This document shows, in pieces, positions 46,445 through 60,510 of a DNA stretch of 64,000 bases. Source of the DNA: Cytidiella melzeri. Its lineage: Eukaryota > Basidiomycota > Agaricomycetes > Polyporales > Irpicaceae. The stretch lies in assembly GCA_022592445.1 (NCBI GenBank), contig JABYQR010000022.1:62001-126000 (forward strand), given 5' to 3'. Each line of letters opens with the position of its first letter. Within the stretch, counting starts at the first letter, position 1. Below the pieces are notes generated by a model that saw nothing but the letters and a program-made list of their open reading frames with translations, did not search any database and was not told the origin of the DNA. A program made the position numbers and the translations under genes.

Positions 46445-47049
46445 TTATACTACTGGTTGAATAAGGGTAATATTGTCACCCTTGAGCAATATTCGTCCTA
46501 TGAGAGCTGTGAGTGAAATCGTATCATCAGGACTGTGTGTAACGTACCAAGTTCCTTTCTGGGTTTTGCGTCCTTGACATACACCTCTGCGGCCTCGTCT
46601 ATGACCACGTTCATGAATTCGTCAAATCCCTGAAATACGCGGAGTTAGTTTGTGCGACACGGCGAGAGCATTCAAATAGTCAAGTAAATGAGCAAGAAGA
46701 TTCATATGCAAATGGCAGTCCACAATAGCCTGCGGGTATCACAACGCAGCCGACGCCTTCAATGGATTCGCGAGTTTAACGCCATGCAGACGAAAGGAGC
46801 ATGGAACACGCACAACGATTCGACCCTCAATACGCATCTCGATATTGTCGTACAGCCATACAACAACTTTCGTTCTCTAAGAGTAGATTAGGAAAATGAG
46901 AGTTGTAGATGAGCGTTCAAGTGCATACCTGCTGCAAGTTCTTGAAGATCACATTCTAGACAAAATGCATGCTCAGTACCGCCGAGGCGCGATGGATCAC
47001 GGGTACTCACGATGGGCTGAACCATCACACGCTGCTGGCGACCTGACAT
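46445..47049 (-). CDS. SME1: small nuclear ribonucleoprotein SmE
   Basis: Sm-core protein of spliceosomal U1, U2, U4 and U5 snRNPs (family knowledge). The gene consists of very small exons, which is why no long ORF is visible: MSGRQQRVMVQPI (from 47049), NVIFKNLQQ, then RTKVVVWLYDNIEMRIEGRI followed by V, then GFDEFMNVVIDEAAEVYVKD plus AKPRKELG, and RILLKGDNITLIQPVV with TAA at 46445-46447. Introns are short GT-AG. Sm1 (EGRIVGFDEFMN) and Sm2 (ILLKGDNITLI) motifs are both intact; total about 90 residues, the normal length for SmE. It converges on PEX10 (119 bp between stops) and is divergent from the dynein gene. Confidence 0.9.
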
Positions 47050-47251
47050 GGCGGGATAGTAGATGTCGAGTGGTGATTCTACGAGGATATCGTGGCTTTA
47101 CAGTCTTGCAGAATTCAGAGGAATGAACGAGGTGGTTTGAGAATGGGAGTCAGAGGCGCCTGCTGCAGGCGACCTGCAGGTGTTCGGCATAGGCCGAGGC
47201 AGCCAAGTTGGCGACGCGACGCGTTCTGCTGTCTTACCGTTCTTCAACAAG
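47050..47251. promoter_or_regulatory. bidirectional promoter SmE/dynein motor
   Basis: The 202 bp between the SmE ATG (47049) and the proposed dynein ATG (47252). Stop codons in the dynein frame upstream of 47252 (for example TGA within 47134-47140) and the SmE coding exons beyond leave no room for a dynein tail here. Confidence 0.5.
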
Positions 47252-50200
47252 ATGGCGATGGAGGTGCGTGTTGTCTTGTGAAGTACCATTTTGCAAAGGA
47301 AGCTGGCTGAGATTGGTTCTGTCTGTAGGTGTTGGCACCCTCCAATTCGTCGACTGCGGCGGCAGTCACTTTCATTACTTTCGTGCAGGACCTGAAGCGC
47401 AAGACGAAGACATGGGGTCCTATGATAGAACTTTGCGCCAGCGGAGAGAAGACTTTGGAGCGTTTTCGGTACCAATTCCCCGACGACTGGCTATACAGCG
47501 ATCAACTCCGAGGAGAATGGAGTGCTTATAATGAGATATTGAAAAGGAAGAATGACTCTATCCAAGAGCAGCTCGGTGAGGTTCCATTCAACATTGTCTG
47601 TATTCCTGAACTAACGCCATAGGAGGAAAGCTGGGCTGCAATTGAAGATTGTTGCAGAAGACAAGATTGTGGAGAACAAGATCAACGATATCATCCAAGA
47701 GTGGGAGGAGAAACGACCAGTGCAGGGAAGCATACCTGCTGATACAGCTTTGCAAACGATCAATGCATTCGATGCTCGTCTGACCGGCATTCAAGAACAG
47801 TACGATCTCGTCTGTAGAGCGAAGGAAGCCCTCGACTTAGAACTCATCCGACACACACGTCTCGAACCCGTATTTGAAGAATTGAAAGATCTCAAGGCAG
47901 TGTGGACCGCCTTATCTGGTATTTGGAGCCAGGTTGGAGAATTGCGCGAGCTACTATGGGCGACGGTGCAGCCGAGGAAGCTTAGACAACAGCTGGACAA
48001 TCTTCTTACGTCGACGAAAGACATGCCGACAAGAATGCGACAGTACTCTGCCTTCGAATACGTTCAGGAAGCGTTGCGAGGGTTGCTCAAGTCCAATTCT
48101 GTTATTTCCGAGCTCAAGTCAGAGGCTTTGAGAGACAGACATTGGAAGCAGTTGTTTAAAGCTTTGAAGGTTTCTGACACGCCCAGCTTGCCTCTGTGCG
48201 CTCATTCTCATGCTACTGTTTCTGCTGACCGTTAAATCTCGTCCTAGGATGACCCTTGGCCATGTATACGATTTGGACTTGAGGCGAAATGAGGCACCTA
48301 TCAAGGAAGTCATCATTCAAGCACAGGGCGAAGTAAGCTTACATTACGGTTGGTCTCACATGCACATCTCACCTAACTCGCTAGATGGCCCTCGAGGAGT
48401 ACATCAGACAGGTCAAGGAGACGTGGAGCGCGTATCATCTTGACTTGGTCAACTACCAGAACAAGATACGGTTGATCAGGTGCGTCAAGTCACAATCCCA
48501 TTCTACACCATAGTAGATAGTGTTCCTTGGCAGGGGCTGGGACGATCTCTTTAACAAGTGCAGCGAGAACCTGAATTCGCTCACTGCGATGAAGCTTTCT
48601 CCGTATTACAAAGGTTCGTAACATCGACATCACGTCGACACTGACGCTAATACGTTATGGTTTAATCGAACAGTGTTCGAAGAAGAGGTGAGGCCTTATT
48701 GAATCCGGTTTTGACAGTCACTCAACCTACAATTAGGCCGGTTCATGGGAGGAGAAGCTCAATCGAATCCATGTGTTGTTCGGTGAGGGATTAGTTCGTT
48801 CTGATGTCACGCCTCTCATAAACATCCTCTTGCAGACGTTTGGATCGACGTACAACGCCAATGGGTGTATCTAGAAGGAATATTCTCTGGCAGTGCCGAC
48901 ATCAAGCATCTGCTTCCTGTAGAGAGTGCTCGTTTCAACAACATCAACACCGAGTTCATGGCCGTCATGAAGAAGGTCAACAAGAATCCTCACGTCATCG
49001 ATGTGATGAATATTCCTGGCATCCAGAAATCATTGGAGCGACTTGCAGACCTGCTGAACAAGATACAGAAGGCCCTTGGAGAGTATCTCGAACGTGAACG
49101 AGCTTCCTTTCCCCGCTTCTACTTCGTTGGTGACGAGGATCTTCTCGAGATTATTGGTAACAGCAAGGAGATCCTCCGCATCATGAAGCACCTAAAGAAG
49201 ATGTTCGCTGGAATCTCAACGATTCAACTGGACGACGAACTCACGCAAATCAAGGGTATGGCATCTCGAGAAGGAGAAGAAGTTGTGTTTAAACGGCCGA
49301 TCATGCTCAAGGACTATCCCAAGATCAATGACTGGCTCACTCAACTACAGGAGGAGATGCGTAAAACGCTTGCAGACTTGCTTTGCGATGCTGTTGCTGA
49401 GCTAAGGTCAATCTACGGAAACGGCACTCCACTCCTGCAGGATCAATTCATTGCATGGCTAGAGAAGTTCCCCGCGCAGCTCGTTACTCTTGCCGTTCAG
49501 GTTGCGTGGACTTCATCCATAGAGGACGCCATACAGCGCTCAGAGCCGTTGGATGGCCCACTCGATACGGTACTACAAGGCCTCGACCTTCTCGCGGACG
49601 TGGTGCTCACGGAATTGGCTCCTGTCACTCGTCGGAAATGCGAGCATCTCATCACCGAACTTGTTCACCAGAGAGACGTCATACGTACACTCATCCAGCA
49701 AGGTATTAGTGACAATCGTGCTTTCTCATGGCTCTACCAGATGCGATTCTACCTTGATCCTTCAATCGAGGAGGCTGTGGACCGCCTCGCCATTCGAGTA
49801 GCAGATGCTAGCTTTCCTTATGGATGGGAATACCTTGGAGTGCCTGATCGCTTAGTGCAAACCCCACTGACCGACAAGTGCTACCTGACCCTTACGCAAG
49901 CTCTCAGCAGCCAACTTGGTGGCGCTCCTTTCGGCCCAGCTGGAACTGGTAAGCCTGAAGGCTGGAGCTCTGTAGGTGCTCGCTAACGGTGCTACTTATC
50001 ACAGGCAAGACGGAATCAGTGAAAGCTCTGGGTGTCCAGCTGGGCCGTTTCGTTCTTGTCTTCTGTTGCGACGAAACTTTCGATTTTCAAGCCATGGGTC
50101 GCATTTTCGTTGGTCTCTGTCAAGTCGGTGCCTGGGGATGCTTCGACGAGTTCAATCGTCTCGAGGAACGCATTCTTAGCGCTGTCTCCCAACAAGTTCA

Positions 50201-53200
50201 GACAATTCAGCAGGGTCTTGCTTCCCTCGTCAAGAACCCTGACACGGAGATCGAGCTCGTCGGCAAAAATGTCAAGATCAACAGGAACATGGGTATGTCA
50301 TTCACAAAATACTGTGTGATATGTCATCTCATTTTGAGGGCCAGGCATGTTCATTACTACCAACCCGAACTACGCTGGTCGATCAACTTTGCCGCCCAAC
50401 CTCACGAAATTGTTCAGACCGTAAGTGCAGTGGACAAACACTGGGTAACGGCTACTTATCCGCCTGTAGAATGGCCATGACCCGACCGGATCGTGAACTG
50501 ATCGCACAGGTCATGTTGTTTTCTCAGGGCTTCCGCACTGCGGAGTCGCTGGCCTCAAAGATCGTCCCATTCTTCAATCTTTGTGACGAGCAGCTCTCTC
50601 CCCAGCCGCACTACGACTTTGGTCTTCGTGCGTTGAAAGCTGTCCTTCAAAGTGCAGGTATACTCAAGCGCGAAAGGCTGCTCGCTGCCAGCTCAGAAGA
50701 CGAGGGTGTTGAAGGGTTGTCCGACACGGTCGCCGAACAGGTGATCCTAATCCAGAGTGTTACCGAGACCATTGTGCCGAAGCTCGTAGCTGAGGACGTT
50801 CCTCTGTTGACAAGGTACAGCTCAATTACTCGCTTGGCTTATATGTGTATTTCTCATTGTATTCCTAGTCTGCTCGCGGACGTCTTCCCTGGAACTGAAT
50901 ATGTTCCTATCAATCTAGATGCTCTCCGAGAACAGATCAGCAAGGTGTGCGCAGAAGGACGGCTTGTTCAAGGCGAGCGTTGGGTATCCAAAATATTGCA
51001 GCTATACCAAATACAGAAGATCCAGCATGGGCTGATGATGGTCGGACCATCCGGCAGTGGCAAGAGTAACGCTTGGAAGGTCCTATTAGCAGCCTTGGAA
51101 CGCTTGGACGGCGTTGAAGGTGTCTCGTACGTGATAGATCCTAAGGCAATGCACAAGGACGCTCTATACGGCACGCTGGACCCTACCACTCGCGAATGGA
51201 ACGATGGCCTTTTTACGCATACGCTTCGCAAGATCGTCGACGATGTGCGGGGTGAGAGTGGCAAGCGCCACTGGATCATCTTCGATGGCGACGTCGATCC
51301 TGAATGGGTGGAAAACCTGAACAGGTACGTCGTTGATGGTGATAACTAGAGTCTGTGTCTGATTTGTTCCAGTGTCCTTGACGACAACAAGCTACTCACT
51401 TTACCGAATGGAGAGCGTCTCAACCTCCCTCCTAATGTGCGAATTATGTTTGAAGTTGAGAGCCTCAAGTACGCTACTCTTGCGACTGTCAGTCGCTGTG
51501 GTATGATCTGGTTCAGCGAAGATGTGGTTGATACCAACATGGTTTGTCGCCACTATCTTGATACGCTGTCTTCAGTACCGCTGGATGCCGAAGACGAGGA
51601 TCCGCTCGAGGGACTTGGACGACGTCCCGACCAGGAGGACAACATGGACAGTGTCAATACGTCGACGCAGAAGCAAGTTGCTGATCTCTTGGAGCCTTTC
51701 TTCGCTGAAGATGACTTGGTCTCTTCCGCTTTGGCCTATGCGGAAAGCATTGAGCACATCATGGACTTTACTCACACCCGCGCCTTGCATACCCTCTTCT
51801 CCCTCATCAACAAAACAGTCCGCAACATTATCGAGTACAACACGCACCATCAACCCTTCTATCTTACTCCAGAGGTCGTGGAGCAGTATGTGACAAAGCG
51901 GCTCTTGATCAGTATCATCTGGGCTTTTTCGGGCGATGCGAAACTGGATCTTCGCGCAGCCATGGGCGAGTTCTTGTGCAAGCAAACTGGCATCGACGTT
52001 CCCACACTTCCAGCTGGTGCTTCATTGCTGGACTACGATGTTCAAGTGAAAGATGCGAGATGGGTCGAATGGCAAGCTCGGGTTCCTGTAATCGAGATCG
52101 AGCCTCATTCAGTCACTGCCAACGATATAGTGGTACCGACCATCGACACCGTACGCCATGAAGAGGTTCTTTACTCATGGCTCTCTGAGCATAAGCCCTT
52201 GATGCTTTGTGGACCCCCTGGCTCAGGAAAGACCATGACTCTTTTCAGCGCTCTCCGCAAGTTACCGTCGATGGAGACCGTTGGTCTCAATTTCTCGTCT
52301 GCAACTACGCCCGAACTCATCCTCAAGACCTTTGAGCAGTACTGCGAGTACCGCAAGACTCCCAATGGTGTCATCTTGGCTCCTTTACAGATTGGCCGAT
52401 GGCTTGTCGTGTTTTGCGATGAGATCAATCTGCCTGCCACCGACAAATATGGTACACAACGGGTCATCTCCTTCATTCGGCAGCTTGTAGAGTCGGGAGG
52501 ATTCTGGAGAGCCTCAGATATGGCCTGGGTCAAGCTGGAACGCATTCAGTTTGTGGGAGCTTGTAACCCGCCAACGGATCCCGGCCGAGTCCCCTTGAGC
52601 CACAGATTCCTGCGCCATGCTCCATTAATCATGGTCGACTATCCTGGCGAAGTATCCTTGAAACAAATCTACGGCACATACAATCGCGCGCTATTGAAGG
52701 TCATTCCGAACCTGAAGGCATATGCTGGGCCTTTAACAGATGCCATGGTCGCTTTATATCTCGCCTCTCAGAAGCGGTTCACAACCGATGTTCAAGCACA
52801 CTATGTGTACAGTCCCCGTGAGCTGACGCGTTGGGTTAGGGGCGTCTACGAAGCTATTCGACCTCTGGATGGTCTTTCCGTCGAGGGATTAGTCCGTGTC
52901 TGGGCGCATGAAGCATTGAGACTTTTCCAGGACCGTCTCGTAACTGAAGATGAGAAGCAATGGACAGATGACAACATCGACAACGTTGCCATGGAGAATT
53001 TCCCGACCATTAACAAGGACGAAGCCTTGGCACGGCCGATTTTGTTCTCCAATTGGACCTCGAAGAACTACGTATCCGTCGACCGAGAAGTCCTGCGAGA
53101 GTATACGAAGGCTCGACTGAAGGTTTTCTACGAAGAAGAGCTTGATGTCCCACTCGTACTTTTCAACGATGTTTTAGACCACGTTCTGAGGATCGATCGT

Positions 53201-56200
53201 GTCTTCCGCCAAGTTCAGGGCCATCTGCTGCTCATTGGTGTGAGTGGCAGCGGGAAGGTACATTTCCTATGTTGGTCTATATCTGGCAGTAGCTTACATC
53301 ATTTTCAGACGACGCTGTCACGCTTTGTTGCATGGATGAACGGTCTCAGTATCTTCCAAATCAAGGTGTCGAACAAGTACACGGGCGATGACTTCGACGA
53401 AGATTTACGGATTGTCTTGCGTCGAGCAGGATGTAAAGGAGAGAAAGTCTGCTTCATCATGGATGAGTCCAATGTCCTAGACTCTGGCTTTCTGGAACGC
53501 ATGAACACACTGCTAGCGAATGCGGAGGTCCCCGGCTTGTTTGAAGGAGACGAGCACTCGGCACTCATGACAGCCTGTAAAGAAGGATCCCAGCGCGATG
53601 GGCTGATGCTCGACTCACATGAAGAGCTGTACCGCTGGTTCCGTTCGCAAGTTGCAAAGAACCTGCATGTCGTTTTCACGATGAATCCTCCTGAAAATGG
53701 CCTTGCTTCCCGTGCAGCAACCTCGCCCGCTCTGTTTAACAGATGTGTCTTGGATTGGTTCGGTGACTGGTCTGACCAAGCCTTCTATCAGGTTGGCATA
53801 GAGTTCACTCAGTCGCTGGATTTGGACCTCCCATCCTATAACCCCCCGACGCACTTCCCTGTTGTTTACAGAGAGCTTTCCATGCCTCCTATCCATCGAA
53901 CCGCTGTTGTCAACGCTCTGGTTTATATCCATCAGTCACTGCATCAAATCAATCAACGTTTGAGTCGACGCCAAGGTCGATACAACTATGTTACCCCGCG
54001 GCACTACCTTGACTTGTGAGTTCTGCTCGAGATCACATCTATAACGTACTTAACTGCATACGTTCCAGTATCAATCACTACGTGCGATTGCACAACGAGA
54101 AACGGGACGAGCTCGAAGAGCAGCAACGTCATCTTCACGTAGGGTTAGACAAGCTGCGCGATACCGTGACTCAGGTTGAAGAGCTGCGCAAGAGTCTCGC
54201 GATCAAGCGCACACAACTCGAGGCCAAAGATGCTGAGGCTAACGAAAAGTTGAAGCGGATGGTGGCAGACCAGCAGGAGGCAGAGCAGAAGAAAGCAGCG
54301 TCGATCCAGATCCAGGCTGCCCTCGAGGAACAAGATAAGAACATCCATGAACGTCGCTCCGTGGTCATGGCCGACCTAGCAGACGCAGAACCAGCCGTCC
54401 TCGATGCTCAATCTGCAGTGAGCAACATCAAGCGTCAACACCTACAGGAAGTTCGTACGATGGCCAATCCTCCGGAGGCAGTCAAACTCGCCATGGAATC
54501 TGTTTGCACTTTGTTGGGTCACAAAATCGACAGCTGGCGGACCGTGCAGGGAATCATTCGACGCGACGACTTCATTCAGCGTATCGTCAACTTCGACACT
54601 GTCAACCAACTGACGAAGCAATTGCGGGATTTGATGAAAAGGGACTTCCTTAGTCGGCCTTCTTTTAACTTTGAGACTGTCAATCGCGCCAGTAAGGCAT
54701 GCGGCCCTCTGGTCAAATGGGCGATAGCACAGGTCCGATTCTCGGAGATCCTCGACAAGGTTGAACCCCTTAGGAACGAGGTTCAGTCCTTAGAGGATCA
54801 GGCGGAGCAAACCAAAGTTCAAGCCAAGACAATCATCAAGATGATAGCGGAGCTTGAAGCCAGCATTGAACGATACAAAAACGAATATGCCGCACTCATT
54901 CGCGAGACACAGGCCATCAAGGTAGAGATGGAGCGCGTGCAAAGCAAGGTGGACCGCAGCATGAAATTACTCGAGAGTTTGTCGTCGGAGAAGTCTCGCT
55001 GGGAGTTGGGGAGTCGCACCTTTGATGCCGAGATGAGTACTATCGTCGGCGATGTCCTCCTTTCCGCTGCCTTCCTTGCATATGCGGGCTTCTTCGACCA
55101 GCAGTATCGCGAGATGATGTGGCAGGATTGGTCCACACATCTTGCGGACGCAAACATCAAGTTCAAGACTGAACTGTCACTTCCAGAATACCTGTCGACC
55201 GCGGATGATCGTCTCAGCTGGCAGTCGAAGTCCTTGCCCTCCGACAATCTCTGCACAGAGAACGCGATCATGATCAAACGCTTCAGCCGTTATCCACTGA
55301 TCATTGACCCCACGGGGCAGGCTACCACCTTCCTCCTCAACGAATACAAAGACCGCAAAATCACAGTCACAAGTTTCCTCGACGAGGCGTTCCTGAAGGT
55401 CTTGGAAAGCGCCCTTCGCTTCGGCAATACTCTCCTTATTCAAGACGTTGAACATCTAGACCCCATTCTTAACCCTGTCTTGAATAAGGAAATCCGAAGG
55501 ACTGGAGGTCGAGTTCTGATTCGTTTGGGCAGCCAAGATATCGACTTCTCGCCGTCGTTCACTATGTTCTTGTCCACGCGGGATCCCTCAGTCGAATTCT
55601 CGCCTGATATCTGCAGTCGCGTCACATTCGTCAACTTTACCATGACTAGGAGCAGTCTACAGAGCCAGTCTCTTGACCAAGTACTCAAGGTTGAACGCCC
55701 CGATACCGAGCGCAAACGCACCGATCTCATGAAGATGCAGGGCGAGTTCCGCTTGAGACTACGCACACTGGAAAAACTCCTATTGCAGGCTCTCAACGAG
55801 TCTACCGGCAACATTCTTGACGACGATAAAGTCATAGACACGTTGGAGACACTCAAACGCGAGGCGGGTGAAATCACTCGGAAAGTGGAGGAAACCGATA
55901 TCGTCATGAAAGAGGTCGAGCAAGTCACAGCGGAATATCTACCACTCGCTCAAGCATGCAGTGCTGTGTTCTTCATCCTCGAGCAGCTCAATCTTGTCAA
56001 TCACTTCTATCAGTTCTCGCTGCGGTTCTTCCTGGATATCTTTGACTATATTTTGCATCATAATCCGAACTTGACCAACGTAACAGACTACAGCCGTCGC
56101 AGAGATGTCCTTCTCTCGGATCTCTTCCTGACTGTTTATCAACGAACGTCACGTGCACTCTTGCATCGTGACCATGTCATGCTCGCGGTGCTTTTAGCTC

Positions 56201-58692
56201 AGGTGAAGCTGCGCGGCGTTGAGGAGATCGCAGACGAGCTGGAGTTCTTACTGGAAAGTGGAGACGGCGCACCCGCTGCCCCAGGCGCCGTAACAGACCA
56301 AACACCATCCATCCTCTCCTTTGAGCAATCGCAGCGCTTAGAAAAGTTTGCAAGATCTCCGATATTTAAGCCGGTGCTCTCCCATATTACGCACAATGAG
56401 GACCAGTGGATACCGTTCCTAGAATCGACAACTCCAGAGACGGACGTTCCGTACCCTTGGGAGCCTAGTACACGTGCGTCGAGTTGGTTCACTTGCTTTG
56501 GCTTTTCATTCTAATTTCCGCATTGTAGCCGCTGTCGAGGCAATTCGCAAGGTCATGATTGTCAAATGCCTCAGACCTGATCGACTACTGCAATCAACAG
56601 CCTTGTTTGTCCGAAGCGCGTTTCAGACCGACCCTACCTCTATGTCCGGATATGAACTTGGCAAGGTGGTCAACAACGAGGTCATGGCTTCAACGCCTTT
56701 GTCGTTGGTTTCTGTGACGGGATATGACGCAAGTTATAGGGTCGAGAATCTTGTTGCGACCGCAGGCGCTCGGTGTGCTTCCGTCGCCATGGGCTCACAA
56801 GAAGGCTTCTCGCTCGCTGATCAAGCGATATCTCTAGCTGCACGCCAGGGCTCGTGGGTTTTGTTAAAGAATGTCCATCTCGCACCTTCGTGGCTTGGGC
56901 AGCTCGAGAAGAAGTTGCAAACTCTCAACCCTCACCGCAACTTCCGCCTCTTCCTGACCATGGAAACAAATCCTTCTATTCCTGTCAATATTCTGCGACA
57001 ATCCCGCATCTTCATGAATGAGCCGCCACCTGGTATCAAGGCCAACCTCTTAGACTCATTGCGAAGCATCCCCGATAACCGCCTGACTCAAGGGCCAGCT
57101 GAAAAGGCCAGGCTGTACTTCTTGCTCGCATGGTTCCATGCTGTTGTTCAGGAGCGTTTACGTTACGTACCATTAGGCTGGAGCAAAATTTACGATTTCA
57201 ACGATTCCGACATGGCCTCTGCCTTCAATACCATCGATACCTGGCTCAACACAACAGCGAAAGGCCGTGCAAACATTGATCCTGCTGCGATTCCTTGGGA
57301 TGCTGTCCGTACTTTGATCAAGCAGTCCGTATACGGAGGCAGAGTTGACAGTGACTTCGACCAAAAGATCTTGGATTCCTTCGTCGATGGCCTGTTTACA
57401 GCTTCTTCTTATAACGTTGACTTTGATCTCGTCCCGAGCATCTCAGACACACAACATCTTGCTATCCCTGACGGTACCAAGCTTGATCATTTCTTGGGAT
57501 GGGTCCACAAATTACCCGAGCGTGAACCTCCATCTTGGCTGAGTCTTCCGCCGTCTGCTGAGCGGGTCATTGCTGTCGCACAAGGTAGATGGCACACTTG
57601 TACACATGATCATGTTGCTTATGGCTTGCATAGGAAATGAACTCCTTGGCAAGCTTCGTAAGATGCGAATGCTTGCGGATGACGACGACGACACCGCATC
57701 TGTCGCTGGTCCGTCGAAGGGGCAATCGGCGCAACAGCCGGCTTGGATGAGAAACCTGCTAGACCGTTGTCGGGAGTGGCTTGGTCTTCTGCCTCAGGTA
57801 TGTGCTATTACTCCCGAGTTAGTAACGCCATTGTGACACTTCTCCCCAAGACCTTCTCCAGTCTCGAGAAGCAAACTGGAGACCATCAAGATCCTCTATA
57901 CAGATTGTTCCACCGTGAAGGCCACATTGGCAAGAAGCTCCTCGAACAGGTCAAGAGGGACCTAAAGGATGTCATACAAGTCTGTCAGGGAGAACTGAAG
58001 CAGACTAATCATCTTCGAACCCTCATCAGTTCTCTCACTAAGGGTGCGTATATCTCCCTGTTTGCTCAGTCACCGACACTACTGAAACACTATTAGGTAC
58101 TATACCAACTCACTGGCGGCGCTACAAGGTGCACAAAACCATGGCTGTCTCCGAATGGATTGCAGACCTCTCTCGCAGACTTGGGCAACTGGCTCATATT
58201 GCTAGCCTCGATCACTTCAGCAACGTTGAAGTATGGCTTGGGGGTCTTTTCTTTCCCGAGGCGTACATCACTGCCAGCCGCCAGGCCGTGGCGCATCGCA
58301 AGAAGTGGAGTTTGGAAACCCTGCGACTTCAATTGGATATTGAGCGTGTGAATGACCCTGGCGCTTTCATCGTCGACGGTATGTGCTGTCCACATTTAGC
58401 TCTGACTTCCAGAGTTCTGACCCCTGTTACAGGGCTCGTACTTGAAGGCGCCAGTTGGACTTCTGACAAGCTGGCTTTGAACAACGGAGAGGCTGTCCGC
58501 CTCAATCCATCGCAAATCCGCTGGGTGCAAGTCGACGAATCTACCGACGCCTCTTCCGCCGCGACAGTCAACTTGCCAGTATATCTCAACAGCGACAGAA
58601 GTGACGTCATGTTCACCGTGGATCTTCCGTTCGACAGCGCGACAGGATCGCTAGTTGCCACCCGAGCCGTTTGTCTCACCGCTGGAGGTTAG
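47252..58692 (+). CDS. dhc2: cytoplasmic dynein heavy chain, motor half only
   Basis: Minus-end-directed microtubule motor. The proposed start at 47252 gives [19 protein letters not shown], entering the conserved linker-proximal region ([47 protein letters not shown]). P-loops: AAA1 GPAGTGKTE split by an intron at about 49950-50005, AAA2 GPSGSGKS near 51045, AAA3 GPPGSGKT near 52215, AAA4 GVSGSGKT split near 53250-53310. Walker B boxes include [14 protein letters not shown] and VFCDEINLP. The stalk coiled coils and microtubule-binding domain lie at about 54.05-55.0 kb, AAA5 ([15 protein letters not shown]) at 55.3 kb, AAA6 at 56.5-57.1 kb and the C-terminal domain to TAG at 58690-58692. About 20 introns of roughly 50 nt leave about 3,450 residues. 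The N-terminal tail (dimerisation, intermediate-chain binding) is absent. Confidence 0.93.
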
Positions 58693-59319
58693 AGAATGCA
58701 GACATCATTCCGGATAGAGCATACACATCACATACCCTCCACATCATTACTAGCATAACAACTCACCTCATAACTCGCTCTCGTGCATTTTCTCCAATTG
58801 GTCTTTGTAGATGTATACCTGTGACGACTACGATAGTAACATCAATTTCACGAGCTTTCTTTCACCACGCAATCGGGAAGGGTCAGGTGGAAATGACTGA
58901 GTGCGTATGCAAGCCATCAGAACAGTCAAGCAAGCGATACCCTTAACGCATACACAGGTCTGGATGGTTGTTTTCCTCAAAGTGTCAAATGCTGCGTCTG
59001 GCAGCGGCCGCCCCAAGCTTGCCGACACTGGGATCGGCCCCCTTCTTGACAGTCTGTTACCGTGAAAGGGAAAGTGGAACGAGGCCAAGATCCGAAAGCG
59101 GAAGGAGTCTTGGAAGCGGGTTACATAATCTGCTCGTCCCGTGATTGCAAGGTCCGAGATAAAATAGTGCAGCGTTTTGTGCGCGATGAAGCAGAAACTC
59201 GCGTCCTCACTCAGTCCACGGACGAACAACGGTCCGTGCCAGTTCTTTGCAGAAAAGCACAGGATGCACGACTCAACTTCGTCCGCGACACCCACCATCT
59301 ACTCACACACCGCCCACCA
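58693..59319. other. intergenic region, nothing recognised
   Basis: A 627-bp gap between the dynein gene and the HAD phosphatase gene, both on the plus strand. A minus-strand ORF at 58828-59298 (156 codons) has no domain and lies where the HAD promoter is expected. Confidence 0.4.
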
Positions 59320-60510
59320 ATGCCCTCGACGGTGACCGCACATGCTGTGAGTGCTTCGCGACTTGCGTCTCCTCTGGTATTAAGCATAGCTGGCGACAGA
59401 TCCTGTTTGACCTGGATGGGTGAGTTATAGCAACCTGAAGGCTATCAACACAGCTCTCTCATGCCCTGATCCCTCTATGCTTTCGCACTGCGTCAATCAC
59501 TCAGCACACTTGTCGACACAACACCAGGAGTACTCAAGGCATGGCAGACATTCGCAAAAGAGTATGCATTCAATGGAGCAGATGCCGCTCTCAAATCGCA
59601 CGGACGACGGCTGTACGATACCCTACAGGACTACTGCCGCCCAAAGAATGAGGCCCAATTGGAGGTGCGCTGACTTCACTCGCACCTCGCACAAAACCTC
59701 ACCTCGCATGTTGCTACCTTGATTGCAGGCTGCCGTTCACTGTTTCGAGAGCATAGTACTTGCAGGTGGTCCAGCTGTGCTGCCAGGAGCGTCGGCATTA
59801 CTCCAGCGGGTGAGTGCACGCATGACCTTGTTCGCTATTCAGCCCACGTAACTTGACACTTCACCCAGATTGGTGCCGGCAGTCCAGAGACAGCCTCGGG
59901 ATGGACGATCGTCACTTCTTGTACGTATTGGTTGGTCACGATTTCAATGAGAAGCCCAAGTCTCCTCACACACTCCCACAGCAACCAACGTGTATGCACC
60001 CCAAGTCCTAAACGTATGTGGACTTCCTGTTCCTCCGCTCGGACTCGTCACATCCAGCGATGTAGCGAACGGCAAGCCACATCCGGCTCCATATCTCGCA
60101 GGAGCCAGGCGGCTAGGCGTTGACCCAAAAAACTGTCAGTGTCTGCACGCTTCCGTATTGCTTACGGTATTGTTCCTGAAATTGGTTCATGTGACGCCTA
60201 CTTTTCATTCTTCCAATCAGGTATAGTTATTGAAGACGCGCCATCTGGGATACTGTCGGGTCGAGCAGCAGGATGCATCGTCATCGCGGTCTGCACCTCA
60301 CACACTCGCCAACAGCTCGTAGCGTCTGGCTCAAAGCCACATTTCATCGTCAAGGATCTGACACGGTACGGCGTCCTTGAAAAAACTTTTGGTCGCAATC
60401 ACTCTCTGATTGCATAATCGTTATCTCTTCTGTTTTGCTCAACATACAGCCTATCTGCAAGGTGGATTGGAGAGGCACTAGAAGTTTCCATTGACGATTC
60501 GGCCGCATAA
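59320..60510 (+). CDS. HAD-superfamily sugar/glycerol phosphatase (GPP/DOG-like)
   Basis: Small-molecule phosphomonoesterase of the HAD superfamily; relatives act on glycerol-3-phosphate or 2-deoxyglucose-6-phosphate (family knowledge), and the substrate here is unknown. The start at 59320 gives MPSTVTAHA/ILFDLDG/TLVDTTPGVL, containing motif I DLDGT with the nucleophile and acid Asp, assembled across two introns. Then KAWQTFAKEYAFNGADAALKS, the cap-domain helices, WTIVTSATN (motif II Ser/Thr), GKPHPAPYLAGARRLGVDP (motif III Lys) and IVIEDAPSGILSGRAAGC (motif IV, ED). The ending DLTRLSARWIGEALEVSIDD plus SAA is reached by a last intron, with TAA at 60508-60510. All four HAD motifs are intact. 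Confidence 0.87.

Noticed and set aside
47092..47310. Plus ORF starting MGVRGACCRRP as a possible dynein N-terminus
   Set aside because: It is in a different frame from the linker exon and does not resemble any dynein tail sequence.
51572..56492. Long minus-strand ORFs under the dynein gene
   Set aside because: They are shadows of the strongly conserved dynein coding frame.
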